Origin: Pseudomonas poae
Lineage (GTDB): Bacteria; Pseudomonadota; Gammaproteobacteria; Pseudomonadales; Pseudomonadaceae
Length of the DNA stretch: 64,000 nt
Assembly: GCA_028869255.1 (NCBI GenBank)
Contig: CP110972.1
Location: 2,175,001-2,239,000, forward strand
Reading direction: 5' to 3'
Part shown: positions 26,390 to 35,300 of the stretch, in pieces
Layout: every line of letters begins with the position of its first letter
How positions within the stretch are numbered: the stretch's first letter is position 1
The notes under the pieces: model-generated
Databases searched by the model: none
What the model was told of the DNA's origin: nothing
Seen by the model: the letters and a program-made list of their open reading frames with translations, nothing else
Position numbers and translations under genes: made by a program

Positions 26390-27556
26390 TTAGATGCGCG
26401 CAAAGGCCTGGGCCAGGTCTGCCCGCAGGTCCTCCACGTCCTCAACCCCCACCGACAGCCGCACCAAACCATCGCCAATCCCCAGCTGCGCCCGCGTCGC
26501 CGCCGGGATGCTCGCATGGGTCATGATCGCCGGGTGTTCGATCAGGCTTTCCACGCCGCCCAGGCTCTCGGCCAGCGCGAAGATCTTGACGTTTTCCAGG
26601 AAGCGCGTGGCACCGGCCAGGTCGCTGTTCAGGTCCACTGAAATCATCCCGCCAAAGCCGCGCATCTGTGTGCGGGCAAGTGCGTGCTGCGGGTGGGATT
26701 TGAGCCCCGGGTAATACACCCGCGCCACCTGGGGTTGCTGTTCCAGCCAGGTGGCCAGGTCCAGCGCGTTGCTGCAATGGCGCTCCATGCGCAGCGCCAG
26801 GGTTTTTACCCCGCGCAGGGTCAGGAAGGCGTCGAAGGGCCCGGCGATGGCGCCGACCGAGTTCTGCAGGAAGCCCAGCCGTTCGGCCAGCGCCGGGTTG
26901 TCGCCGACGATGGCGATGCCGCCGATCACATCCGAGTGGCCGTTGAGGTATTTGGTGGTGGAGTGCACCACCACATCAAATCCCAGCTCCAGCGGCCGCT
27001 GGATCCACGGGCTGGCAAAGGTGTTGTCGGCCACGCAGATGATGTCGCGGTCACGGCAGATACGGGCGATGGCGCTGAGGTCGGTGAGGCTGAGCAGCGG
27101 GTTGCTCGGGGTTTCGACCCAGACCATGCGCGTGTCGTCCTGCAGTGCGGCTTCAAACGCCGACACATCGCTCAGGTCGACAAAGCTGAAACGGTGCCCG
27201 GCGCTGCGTTGGCGCACCTTGTCGAACAGGCGGAAGGTGCCGCCGTACAGGTCGTTGCCGGAGACGATATGGGCGCCGGCGTCGAGCAATTCGAGCACCG
27301 TGGAAATCGCCGCCAGCCCGGACGCGAAGGCAAACGCCTGGCTGCCGCCCTCCAGGTCGGCCACGCAGCGTTCCAGGGCAAACCGCGTGGGGTTGTGGGA
27401 GCGGCCGTAGTCGAAGCCCTTGTGCACACCGGGGCTGTCTTGCAGGTAGGTGGAATTGGCGTAGATCGGCGGCATCAGCGCGCCCGTGGTCGGGTCGGGG
27501 GACTGCCCGGCATGGATCACACGGGTGGCAAATGCAGTGTTATCGGGCTGACTCAT
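26390..27556 (-). CDS. Cystathionine gamma-lyase (Cys/Met metabolism PLP enzyme)
   Basis: 388 residues, usual family length. PLP-binding Lys K202 in VVVHSTTKYLNGHSDV, ring-stacking Asp D177 in CVADNTFASP, and substrate region ETPSNPLL. Overlaps the cystathionine beta-synthase gene by 4 bases (ATGA); that pairing makes the reverse transsulfuration direction (cystathionine to cysteine, alpha-ketobutyrate and ammonia) more likely than gamma-synthase or beta-lyase, though sequence alone does not separate these. Confidence 0.88.
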   Translation of the reverse strand: MSQPDNTAFATRVIHAGQSPDPTTGALMPPIYANSTYLQDSPGVHKGFDYGRSHNPTRFALERCVADLEGGSQAFAFASGLAAISTVLELLDAGAHIVSGNDLYGGTFRLFDKVRQRSAGHRFSFVDLSDVSAFEAALQDDTRMVWVETPSNPLLSLTDLSAIARICRDRDIICVADNTFASPWIQRPLELGFDVVVHSTTKYLNGHSDVIGGIAIVGDNPALAERLGFLQNSVGAIAGPFDAFLTLRGVKTLALRMERHCSNALDLATWLEQQPQVARVYYPGLKSHPQHALARTQMRGFGGMISVDLNSDLAGATRFLENVKIFALAESLGGVESLIEHPAIMTHASIPAATRAQLGIGDGLVRLSVGVEDVEDLRADLAQAFARI

Positions 27557-28929
27557 GCAAGGGATCTCCGTAGGTGGTTGAGCAGGTCGACGCGGGTGAT
27601 CAGGCCATGAAAGCCCGATGCATCGGCGATAATCGCGACCAGGCCGCGATCCAGTTCCGCCTGCAACTCGGCCAGGCTGGCACTGGGGGCCAGGGTTTGC
27701 AGGGTGTTGGTCATGGCGCTGGCGACGTTCAAGGTGAAGTGCGTGGCGTCCTGGTGCAGGCCCAGCAGGATGTCGGATTCATCGATCACCCCGACCAGTT
27801 GGCGGCCCTCCACCAGCACCGGCAGCTGCGACACATCCGCCAGGCGCATGCGCTGGAAGGCGGTCAGCAGGCTGTCGTCAGGGCTCACGCTGATCACGCG
27901 GCCGTCTTCGAAGCGGCGGGCGATCAGGTCGCGCAAATCGCCGTAGTGCTTGTATTGCAGCAGGCCGGCGTCGTTCATCCACTGGTCGTTGTAGACCTTG
28001 GACAGGTAGCGGGTGCCGGTGTCGCACACAAAGGTGACCACGCGCTTGGGCGCGGTCTGTTCGCGGCAGTAACGCAGCGCGGCGGCCAGCAGGGTGCCGG
28101 TGGACGAGCCTCCCAAAATTCCCTCGGCCTTGAGCAGTTGGCGGGCGTGGTCGAAGCTTTCTTCATCGCTGATGGAATAGGCGTGGCGCACGCTGGAGAG
28201 GTCGGCAATCGAGGGGATGAAATCCTCGCCAATGCCTTCTACCGCCCAGGAGCCCGGCGTTTCCAGCTGGCCGCTGCGGCTGTATTCAGCCATCACCGAG
28301 CCCACCGGGTCGGCCAGCACCATCTCCAGCTCGGGTTGCACGCGTTTGAAGAAGCGCGTCAGGCCGGTGAGGGTGCCCGCCGAGCCGACGCCCACCACAA
28401 TCGCGTCCACATCATGCTGGGTTTGCGCCCAGATCTCCGGCGCGGTGCTGGTTTCGTGGGCCAGCGGGTTGGCCGGGTTGTTGAACTGGTCGGCAAAGAA
28501 TGAACCCGGGATGTCCTTGGCCAGGCGTGCGGCCACGTCCTGGTAATACTCGGGGTGGCCCTTGCCGACGTCCGAGCGGGTGATATGCACCTCGGCACCC
28601 ATGGCCTTGAGGTGCAGCACCTTTTCGGTGGACATCTTGTCGGGCACCACCAGCACCACGCGGTAGCCTTTGGCGCGGCCTACCAGTGCCAGGCCCAGGC
28701 CGGTGTTGCCCGCCGTGGCTTCGATAATCGTGCCGCCGGGGCGCAGGCGGCCATCGCGTTCGGCGGCGTCGATCATCGCCAGGCCGATGCGGTCCTTGAT
28801 GGAACCGCCGGGGTTCTGGGACTCAAGTTTGAGGAACAGCGTGCAAGGGCCGGTATCGAAACGGCTGACCCGAACCAATGGTGTGTTACCGATCAGTTCG
28901 AGTACGGCGGGGCGCGAAGGCGTGGGCAT
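27553..28929 (-). CDS. Cystathionine beta-synthase
   Basis: 458 residues from MPTPSRPAVLELIGNTPLVR. Fold-type II PLP enzyme with K45 in NPGGSIKDRIG, the PLP-phosphate loop GSAGTLTG and TAGNTGLGLALV. Residues about 335-458 form two CBS domains (regulatory, adenosyl-ligand type), which distinguish it from cysteine synthase. Joins homocysteine and serine into cystathionine. Start 28929 has AGGTGA upstream; an earlier Met at 28998 is not supported. First gene of the two-gene transsulfuration operon. Confidence 0.9.
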   Translation of the reverse strand: MPTPSRPAVLELIGNTPLVRVSRFDTGPCTLFLKLESQNPGGSIKDRIGLAMIDAAERDGRLRPGGTIIEATAGNTGLGLALVGRAKGYRVVLVVPDKMSTEKVLHLKAMGAEVHITRSDVGKGHPEYYQDVAARLAKDIPGSFFADQFNNPANPLAHETSTAPEIWAQTQHDVDAIVVGVGSAGTLTGLTRFFKRVQPELEMVLADPVGSVMAEYSRSGQLETPGSWAVEGIGEDFIPSIADLSSVRHAYSISDEESFDHARQLLKAEGILGGSSTGTLLAAALRYCREQTAPKRVVTFVCDTGTRYLSKVYNDQWMNDAGLLQYKHYGDLRDLIARRFEDGRVISVSPDDSLLTAFQRMRLADVSQLPVLVEGRQLVGVIDESDILLGLHQDATHFTLNVASAMTNTLQTLAPSASLAELQAELDRGLVAIIADASGFHGLITRVDLLNHLRRSLA

Positions 28930-29045
28930 GTCGTCACCTATGGAGAGCAAAATGCAAAGCATGGCTTGGAACATAGGCCGGTATCGGACGGGTCGCAACC
29001 GGGCGGTCCGCTGAATGTCTTTTTTGGCGCATGGGCGACGGGGGA

Positions 29046-29062
29046 TGCGCCATCAGTGCGCA
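29046..29062. promoter_or_regulatory. NtrC-like site upstream of allophanate hydrolase
   Basis: TGCGC-N7-GCGCA, a 17-bp inverted repeat with the spacing of the NtrC box (TGCAC-N7-GTGCA), one symmetrical change per arm. It lies 68-84 bases before the predicted sigma-54 start, a normal activator position. A larger repeat GGCGCAT/ATGCGCC (29026-29051) overlaps it. Confidence 0.45.
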
Positions 29063-29103
29063 CGCGGTAACGCCATATCCGCGTATTCATTGGGCCTTGG
29101 GAT

Positions 29104-29119
29104 TGGCCTGAGGTTTGCT
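29104..29119 (+). promoter_or_regulatory. Sigma-54-like promoter of atzF
   Basis: TGGCCT-N5-TTGCT with GG and GC at -24/-12 spacing; two mismatches in the -24 element. Predicted start near 29130, 28 bases before ATG 29158. Confidence 0.5.
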
Positions 29120-29133
29120 TTAAGAAATTCAAA

Positions 29134-29145
29134 CTTGGATACAAG
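29134..29145. promoter_or_regulatory. Possible GntR operator
   Basis: CTTG-GATA-CAAG, a short inverted repeat a few bases after the predicted start and just before the ribosome site. Could be bound by the GntR protein encoded downstream. Short arms make this weak. Confidence 0.3.
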
Positions 29146-29157
29146 ATGGAGTTCCCC

Positions 29158-30954
29158 ATGCACAACCCTACAGGCTGGACCGTCGGCGAATGGCAAAGCG
29201 CTTACCGCAGCGGCGCCATCACTCCGGATCTTTTGCTGACCTTGGCCGCTGGATACCCCTCCGCCGACACGGCCTGGATCGCCCGCGCCACACCGGCGCA
29301 ACTGGCCGCGCAGCTCACCCAACTGAGTGAGCGCCTGGCGGCAGTGGGCGGCGATATCGCCCAATTGCCGCTGTACGGTGTGCCGTTTGCGATCAAGGAC
29401 AATATTGACGCGGCCGGCTGGGAAACCACCGCCGCCTGCCCCGAATTTGCCTACAGTGCGGCGCAGGATGCCTCTGTCGTCCAAAAGCTGCGCGCAGCCG
29501 GCGCGATCCTGATGGGCAAGACCAACCTCGACCAGTTCGCCACGGGCCTGGTGGGCACGCGCTCGCCGTATGGCGCGGTGGACAACAGCTTTAATGCCGA
29601 GTATGTCAGCGGCGGCTCCAGCTCCGGCTCGGCATCGGTGGTGGCCCGTGGGCTGGTGGCGTTTTCCCTGGGCACCGACACCGCAGGCTCCGGGCGTGTG
29701 CCGGCGGGGTTCAGCAATATCGTGGGGTTGAAGCCGACCAAGGGCCGTTTGTCCAACACCGGCCTGGTGCCCGCGTGCCGCACGGTGGATTGCATCTCGG
29801 TATTCGCGCTCACCGTGGAATGCGCCGAAACCGTGGCGCACCTCGCCGAGGGCTATGACGCCAGTGATGCCTATTCGCGTGCCAACCCCAATACCGCGCC
29901 GGTCGCGGTGGGCGCTGCGATCAAGCTGGCGATCCCGGCGACCCTGGAGTTTTTTGGCGACACCGCAAACCAGGCGGTGTTCGAGCAGGCGGTCGAGGGC
30001 TTCAAGGCGTTGGGCGCAGTCATCACCCCGGTGGACTTCACGCCATTCAAGGCGCTGGCGGACCAACTGTATTTCGGCCCTTGGGTCGCCGAGCGCACCG
30101 TCGCCCTGGAGAGCATGCTGGAACAGCAACCCGAGGCGATCAACCCGGTGGTGCGCGGCATTGTCGAAAGCGGGCGCCAATACACTGCCTGTGATGCCTA
30201 TAAGGCCGAATACCTGCGCGCCGAACTGAGCCGACGCATCAACCACAGCCTGGCCGATTTTGACGCGTTGCTGGTGCCCACTTCACCGACGATTCGCACC
30301 CAGGCGGAAATGGCCGAGGAACCGGTGCGCTACAACTCGCAGTTCGGCTATTACACCAACTTCACCAACCTGGCGGACCTCTCGGCTCTGGCGCTGCCTG
30401 CCGGCCTGCGCGACGACGGTTTGCCCAGCGGCATCACCTTGCTCGCGCCGGCCTGGCACGACCGTGCCCTGGCCCATCTGGGCAAACGCTGGCAAGCCAG
30501 CCTCGACCTGCCACTGGGCGCCACGCAACGGCGCCTGCCTGCAGCGGCTGCGGCGCTGCAAGCGCCTGGCACCGTGCGCGTGGCGGTGGTGGGCGCTCAC
30601 CTTCGCGGTATGCCGCTGAATTTCCAGCTGACTGGCCGCAACGCGGTGCTGGTGGAACAGACCCACACTGGCGACAACTACCGTCTTTACGCGTTGCCAG
30701 GCACCGTCCCGCCCAAACCGGGGCTGGCCAAAGCGGACAGCGGGCGGGCGATCATCGTCGAATTGTGGGACATGCCCATCGCGCGTTTCGGCGAATTTGT
30801 CGCCGAAATTCCCGCACCGTTGGGGATCGGCAACCTGGTGCTGGCGGACGGTCGCAGCGTCAAAGGCTTTATCTGCGAGCCCTGGGCGTTGGCCGATGCC
30901 CTTGATATCACCGAGTTCGGCGGCTGGCGCGCCTTTATTGCGAGCCGGGAGTAA
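29158..30954 (+). CDS. atzF: Allophanate hydrolase
   Basis: 598 residues. Amidase-signature domain with the Ser-cisSer-Lys triad K80 (PFAIKDNID), S154 (SGGSSSGSAS) and S178 (TDTAGSGR), matching AtzF spacing. The C-terminal 120 residues form the extra AtzF domain (NFQLTGRNAVLVEQTHTGDN, GFICEPWALADALDIT). Splits allophanate into ammonia and carbon dioxide, the last step of urea, biuret or pyrimidine-ring nitrogen use. Start 29158 is chosen because GGAG lies 6 bases upstream; ATG 29146 is the alternative. No urea carboxylase or biuret hydrolase is in the window. Two bases before a GntR gene. Confidence 0.93.
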   Translation: MHNPTGWTVGEWQSAYRSGAITPDLLLTLAAGYPSADTAWIARATPAQLAAQLTQLSERLAAVGGDIAQLPLYGVPFAIKDNIDAAGWETTAACPEFAYSAAQDASVVQKLRAAGAILMGKTNLDQFATGLVGTRSPYGAVDNSFNAEYVSGGSSSGSASVVARGLVAFSLGTDTAGSGRVPAGFSNIVGLKPTKGRLSNTGLVPACRTVDCISVFALTVECAETVAHLAEGYDASDAYSRANPNTAPVAVGAAIKLAIPATLEFFGDTANQAVFEQAVEGFKALGAVITPVDFTPFKALADQLYFGPWVAERTVALESMLEQQPEAINPVVRGIVESGRQYTACDAYKAEYLRAELSRRINHSLADFDALLVPTSPTIRTQAEMAEEPVRYNSQFGYYTNFTNLADLSALALPAGLRDDGLPSGITLLAPAWHDRALAHLGKRWQASLDLPLGATQRRLPAAAAALQAPGTVRVAVVGAHLRGMPLNFQLTGRNAVLVEQTHTGDNYRLYALPGTVPPKPGLAKADSGRAIIVELWDMPIARFGEFVAEIPAPLGIGNLVLADGRSVKGFICEPWALADALDITEFGGWRAFIASRE

Positions 30955-30956
30955 GC

Positions 30957-31652
30957 ATGCAACTGGCAACGGCGAGAACCGCCAAAGCGCGGCCGGACAG
31001 CCTGGCGGAGCAGATTTATACGCAGCTCAAGGCGGATATCTTCGAGTTTCGCCTGCTGCCGGGTGATCGCTTCAGCGAAGGCGAAGTGGCCGGGCGCGTC
31101 AACGCCAGCCGCACGCCGGTGCGTCAGGCGCTGTATCGCTTGGAGAAGGAGGGGTATCTGGAGGTGTATTTCCGCAGCGGCTGGCAAGTCAAACCCTTCG
31201 ACTTTGCCTATTTCGAAGAGCTGTATGACCTGCGCATCGTGCTGGAACTGGCGGCAGTCAGCCGTTTATGCGCGATGCAGGCGCCGAGCCCGGTGTTGCA
31301 AACGCTGCAGGCCACCTGGCTGGTGGCGGCGAGCGAGCGCCTGCAGGACACTCAGGCGGTGTCCGCGCTGGATGAGCGCTTTCACTGCGCGTTGGTGGAG
31401 GCTACCGGCAACCGTGAAATGGCGCGCATGCACTACGGTATTACGGAAAAGATTCGCATCATTCGCCGGCTCGACTTTACCCAGGCTGCACGGATTGCGG
31501 CGACCTACGAGGAGCATGGGCAAATACTCACGGCCATCCTGCAACGGCGCGGTGAGCTGGCGCAGCAGTTGCTTGAACGTCATATCCAACTCAGCAAGCA
31601 GGCGGTGCGCGAGATCACTTTGCACAGGTTGCATATGGCCAGGTCGGGCTGA
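30957..31652 (+). CDS. GntR family regulator (FCD subfamily)
   Basis: 231 residues. Winged helix with LKADIFEFRLLPGDRFSEGE and NASRTPVRQALYRLEKEGYL; FCD ligand domain with LYDLRIVLELAA and metal-site-like DERFHCALVEATGN. Follows atzF by 2 bases, so it is co-transcribed and probably controls allophanate/urea-derivative use. Confidence 0.92.
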   Translation: MQLATARTAKARPDSLAEQIYTQLKADIFEFRLLPGDRFSEGEVAGRVNASRTPVRQALYRLEKEGYLEVYFRSGWQVKPFDFAYFEELYDLRIVLELAAVSRLCAMQAPSPVLQTLQATWLVAASERLQDTQAVSALDERFHCALVEATGNREMARMHYGITEKIRIIRRLDFTQAARIAATYEEHGQILTAILQRRGELAQQLLERHIQLSKQAVREITLHRLHMARSG

Positions 31653-31669
31653 TGTCCTCAGCCGTGAAC

Positions 31670-31784
31670 GGGCTTGCCCCGCGTTGGGCTGCGCAGCAGC
31701 TTGATCAAAGAGGCACCGGGTGTATCAGGTAGACCTCGTCAGGTGATTTTTGGGGCCGCTGCGCAGCCCAACGCGGGCAAGCCC
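31670..31784. repeat. REP-type long inverted repeat
   Basis: Left arm 31670-31697 (GGGCTTGCCCCGCGTTGGGC continuing to GCGCAGC) is inverted at 31758-31784, with one extra C in the left arm and a 60-base centre. Lies between the converging GntR and SnoaL-like genes. Confidence 0.8.
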
Positions 31785-31884
31785 GCTCGCCACATACCAG
31801 CCGCAGGCGCTGTTGAGGATGGCATTCCAGTAGCGTGGTTTTGTGGGCATGGCGCGGCTGCACTGTGCAGTCGGGAGCTGGCGT

Positions 31885-32277
31885 TTAGACGACAAGCTGC
31901 TGTTCAATCGCCGCCTTGTCGATCACTGACCAGACCTGCGCAAACCTGCCATCGACGACCTCATAGAAGACGTTTTCATCGAAGCTCACTTTCTTGCCAT
32001 TGATCGGCAGTCCGAAGAATTCACCTCTGGGCGTGACATTAAAATTCAGGCGACTGGCAACCGTGGGCGGATCGGCCACCAGCAGTTGGATGCGAAACAC
32101 CAGGTCGGGGATTTCGCGGAAGTCGCGCTCCAGCATCGCGCGGTAGCCCTCCAGACCGACCCGTATGCCGTTGTAGGTCACGTCCGGGTGGACGAAGCGG
32201 CCCAGGCGGTCCCAGTCTTGCTGGTTCAGGCAGTCAATGTAGCCACGGTAAAGCTCGGCGAGCTGGTTTGCGGTCAT
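31885..32277 (-). CDS. SnoaL-like domain protein (predicted ester cyclase)
   Basis: 130 residues of the NTF2-like fold: LYRGYIDCLNQQDWDRLGRF, FREIPDLVFRIQLLVADPPT, then VSFDENVFYEVVDGRFAQVW. Members are polyketide cyclases or small-molecule binding proteins; no polyketide genes are nearby, so the role is unknown. Ten bases after the LysE gene and probably co-transcribed. Confidence 0.8.
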   Translation of the reverse strand: MTANQLAELYRGYIDCLNQQDWDRLGRFVHPDVTYNGIRVGLEGYRAMLERDFREIPDLVFRIQLLVADPPTVASRLNFNVTPRGEFFGLPINGKKVSFDENVFYEVVDGRFAQVWSVIDKAAIEQQLVV

Positions 32278-32287
32278 CGGTTTTTCC

Positions 32288-32908
32288 TCAAGCGCGACGC
32301 GCCATCAACAACACGCTCGCCGCCGCCGACAACAACCCGGCGCAGCAGCGGTTGAACATCCGCTTGCCCCGCGGCTCGGCAAACCAGCGGCGCATATGCA
32401 GGCCCATATACGCATAGGCGCTGATGGCGACCCATTCCAGCACCAGGAACATCGCACCCAGCAGGGCGAACTGCGGGGTGACCGGTTGTCCGGGCACCAC
32501 GAATTGTGGGAGGAAAGCGGTGAAGATCAGGATGGCTTTGGGGTTGCCCGCCGCCACCAGAAACTCCTGACGCGCCAACGCCCACAATCCCACCTTAGCG
32601 CCCGCCGATTGCGCCTCTGCCTCGGGGTTGGCCCGCCACAATTGAACCGCCAGATAAAACAGATACGCCGCACCCAGGATCTTGAGCCCGTAGAACAACA
32701 ATTCCGACGTCTGCAACACCACCGCCAGCCCGGCGGAGGCGAGCGCGATCATGCCGGCGAAGGCCAGCAGCCGGCCGATACCGGCAAGGCACGAGGTGCC
32801 GTAGCCGTAGCGGGTGGCGTTGCTCACCGACAACAGGTTATTCGGGCCAGGGGCCATGTTGAGGGCGAAGCAGGCGGGGAGGAAAAGGGCGAGGGTGGCG
32901 AGGTCCAT
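32288..32908 (-). CDS. LysE/RhtB family exporter
   Basis: 206 residues, six membrane segments. LysE motif NMAPGPNNLLSVSNATRYG near 20 and NPKAILIFTAFLPQF near 122. Predicted exporter of an amino acid or related compound. Upstream of the SnoaL-like gene by 10 bp. Confidence 0.9.
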   Translation of the reverse strand: MDLATLALFLPACFALNMAPGPNNLLSVSNATRYGYGTSCLAGIGRLLAFAGMIALASAGLAVVLQTSELLFYGLKILGAAYLFYLAVQLWRANPEAEAQSAGAKVGLWALARQEFLVAAGNPKAILIFTAFLPQFVVPGQPVTPQFALLGAMFLVLEWVAISAYAYMGLHMRRWFAEPRGKRMFNRCCAGLLSAAASVLLMARRA

Positions 32909-33047
32909 GGCGGCTCCGGGATCGCGGGGGCGGGAAGGTTGGAGGATAAGGGGAGTGAGTGTGGTTGGACAATGAATGGCTCTTGCAGAAATTTATCATC
33001 ACAACGAAATCTGCGTCGAACGCATTACTTGCACGTAGGGCACTGGA

Positions 33048-33683
33048 TTATGGCGACACAGGTGTGATGCTGAAGGTGTGATCCATGATCGGACGGTCGT
33101 AGTCCAGTAGGTATGCCTGATGTGCTCTGTAGAGTGCAGACAGCAGTTCCTTATTGGGTCCCACCACGTCCATTCCTCGGTCGTCGTAAGGTAATACCAG
33201 AATGCTTTTGTCCAGGTTAAACAGGTAGAAGTCGCACCAAGGCGAAGGCTTTATGGCGTGAAAGTCGCTGGCCAACGCACACCACAAACAAGTCTCCAGC
33301 AGCGCAACCGGCGCTTCGAATGCCAGGTTGAGCCAATATTCGGGCTCAGACTCACTGAGCCAGTCGCCCGGGTCTATTTCCTCGCTCCATATCCAGCGTT
33401 GCGCAGGGATGTGGATTTCGGCGGACCTCAGCGATCTGAGCGTTTGCCGGTGATTGAACGCGTTGCTTCCAGAGTGGACGCGCAAAGTGATCACCAGCGA
33501 GTCTTCGGCGGTGAAAATCTTTTGGCATATCGCGGTCGCCTTACGTAACGCCGTAAGGAACCGCTCAATGGAGTTCCCCGCTTCTGAAAGCTCAAAACGC
33601 AGCCCGCCTGGATAGGTGTAGAACAGCGGTCTGTCGAAAATATTCTCACCGAAAGTTTGCAGAATTCTGTGTTTAAGCGTCAC
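33048..33683 (-). CDS. DUF3885-like hypothetical protein
   Basis: 211 residues. The start LQTFGENIFDRPLFYTYPGG followed by LRFEL resembles the DUF3885 family (function unknown, seen also beside polymorphic toxins). Cytoplasmic, acidic, Trp-rich (AQRWIWSEEIDPGDWLSE). No toxin or partner is next to it. ATG 33683 gives the natural family N-terminus. Confidence 0.6.
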   Translation of the reverse strand: MTLKHRILQTFGENIFDRPLFYTYPGGLRFELSEAGNSIERFLTALRKATAICQKIFTAEDSLVITLRVHSGSNAFNHRQTLRSLRSAEIHIPAQRWIWSEEIDPGDWLSESEPEYWLNLAFEAPVALLETCLWCALASDFHAIKPSPWCDFYLFNLDKSILVLPYDDRGMDVVGPNKELLSALYRAHQAYLLDYDRPIMDHTFSITPVSP

Positions 33684-33815
33684 TGGGTATCGTCCTGAAA
33701 ATCGAAGCCGACCCTTCTTGTCGGTGGTTTATCGATGTTATCGAAAATCCAGCACTGGAGGCCGCTCAATATTTATTGCTTGGCCCAACCCGGATAACGT
33801 ACTCCAGAACCCTAT

Positions 33816-33915
33816 GCACGCCCAACAGGCGCATGCTGCGCCATCAACTCCGCGACCCAATCGATAAACACGCGCAACTTGAGGCTGATATGCCGGTTCG
33901 GCGCAAGGGCACATA
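33816..33915 (-). pseudogene. LysR regulator C-terminal remnant
   Basis: The minus strand encodes ALAPNRHISLKLRVFIDWVA then ELMAQHA, the C-terminal tail typical of LysR regulators (PNRHLSxKVRVFIDWxxE). No HTH part exists in the region. Only about 33 codons remain. Confidence 0.6.
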
Positions 33916-33926
33916 AAGCGGTATGG

Positions 33927-34049
33927 TTGCCCGAGTTCTGGGGCAACGTGCCACACCCGACGCTGACCGGCGTCGGTGTGACGTGGCTGTACGGTTACCA
34001 GTTCGAGATCAAGGTGATCGCCAAGCTGCCGCAAGCTACTGGGGAGTGA
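33927..34049 (+). pseudogene. RidA-family C-terminal remnant
   Basis: The plus strand encodes LPEFWGNVPHPTLTGVGVTW, LYGYQFEIKVIAKL and a short tail to TGA 34047, the C-terminal third of a RidA (YjgF) protein. No start region is present; it abuts the LysR remnant. Together they mark a deletion that removed the bodies of two divergent genes. Confidence 0.6.
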
Positions 34050-34063
34050 GGGGAGGGGCCGGC

Positions 34064-34420
34064 CTATTCGTGCGCGGTCCAGACGGCCAGTTCATAACCG
34101 TCCGGGTCAGTGAAGTGAAACCGGCTTCCACCCGGAAATGCGAACGTCTCACGGGTGATCACAGCGCCCAGGGCTTGAAGCCGTTGTTGTGTGTCGGCGA
34201 GATGTTCCGCGTACAAAATGATCAAAGGTCCGCCCGGTCGGACCGGCTCGCCGGTGGTGAAGCCACCGGTCAGCCGGCCATCGCTGAACTCGGTGTAGGT
34301 GGGGCCGTAGTCGACGAAGGTCCAGCCGAATGCGCCGCCGTAGAAGGCTTTGCTGCGGGTAATGTCGCCCACATTGAATTCGATATTGTCGATTTGCCGG
34401 TCTTTACCGCGAACACTCAT
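34064..34420 (-). CDS. VOC family (glyoxalase-like) protein
   Basis: 118 residues from MSVRGKDRQIDNIEFNVGDI, with AGGAAGG 6 bases before the start. Paired beta-alpha-beta-beta-beta modules: FYGGAFGWTFVDYG and GSRFHFTDPDGYELAVW. Metal-binding or small-molecule resistance/isomerase fold. Last gene of the cupin-SDR-VOC operon, 43 bp after the SDR. Confidence 0.85.
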   Translation of the reverse strand: MSVRGKDRQIDNIEFNVGDITRSKAFYGGAFGWTFVDYGPTYTEFSDGRLTGGFTTGEPVRPGGPLIILYAEHLADTQQRLQALGAVITRETFAFPGGSRFHFTDPDGYELAVWTAHE

Positions 34421-34463
34421 GCTTGCCTTCCTGGCGGATGTTGAAGGCGGCGAGTGTAACGCA

Positions 34464-35300
34464 TCATCCGGCCGCCAGGTCGCCATACCAATACGCTGCG
34501 GTAACCCCGCCATCCATGAGGAAATCGCTGCCGGTAATAAACGTGCCCTCCGGCCCCATCAGCAATGCCGCGACGGCGCCCACTTCATCCGGTGTGCCGC
34601 CTCGGCCGGCGGCGCTCAATTCGATCATGCGTCGATAGCCTTCACCGCGTGGCCCGCTCAATTCATCCCTGGCCAGCGGGGTGAAGATAATGCCGGGGCT
34701 GATGGTGTTGACCCTCGCGCCGCGCTTGCCCCAGCGCACCGCCTCGGCCATCACCCGTAGCGAATTGCCGCGTTTGGAGAGCTGATAGGCGTGGAGCGGG
34801 TCCAGCACCTTGTCGGCCTGCAGCATCGGCAGGGCCAGCAGCTCTTCGGTGGGGGTGCTGGCCAATGCTGTGTTCTCGGCAGCCGACAGCGCAGGCAGGC
34901 GGTGACCGGATTGCGAGGCGATGACGACTGCAGCACCGCCTTCGGCGATCACGTTACCGAATGCCTCCAGCACCAGGGCGGTGCCGTAGAGGTCGACCCG
35001 CAGAATAGTCGCCACCGGCGCCTGAGAGGGGGAAACCCCGGCGGCGTGGATCACACCGGTGATCTCACCGAGGGCGGTGGCGGTGTGCACCAAGGCTTCG
35101 ACCGATGCGCGAGACGCCACGTCGACGCTGGTTGTGGTCACCTCAAAACCGGCATCCCGTAGCACCTTGGCGGCGGCTTCTGCCTGTTCCAGGCGCAGGT
35201 CCGCCAGCACCACGTGCTTGCCTGCACTGACGCGACGCGCAATGGCCTGGCCGATCGAACCGGCGCCAATCACGACGGTGACGTTACGCGTATTTTTCAT
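34464..35300 (-). CDS. Short-chain dehydrogenase/reductase
   Basis: 278 residues. Nucleotide motif VVIGAGSIGQAIARR (TGxxxGxG variant GAGSIG), DVAS at the adenine pocket, HAAGVS for NNAG, catalytic Ser in ASQSGH and YQLSK for YxxxK. C-terminal FITGSDFLMDGG is the usual SDR end. NAD(P)H-linked oxidoreductase, substrate unknown. Overlaps the cupin gene by 4 bases. Confidence 0.9.
   Translation of the reverse strand: MKNTRNVTVVIGAGSIGQAIARRVSAGKHVVLADLRLEQAEAAAKVLRDAGFEVTTTSVDVASRASVEALVHTATALGEITGVIHAAGVSPSQAPVATILRVDLYGTALVLEAFGNVIAEGGAAVVIASQSGHRLPALSAAENTALASTPTEELLALPMLQADKVLDPLHAYQLSKRGNSLRVMAEAVRWGKRGARVNTISPGIIFTPLARDELSGPRGEGYRRMIELSAAGRGGTPDEVGAVAALLMGPEGTFITGSDFLMDGGVTAAYWYGDLAAG

Noticed and set aside
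33048..33683. Immunity gene of a polymorphic toxin system
   Set aside because: DUF3885-like proteins sometimes sit beside toxins, but no toxin, VgrG, Rhs or contact-dependent element is present here.
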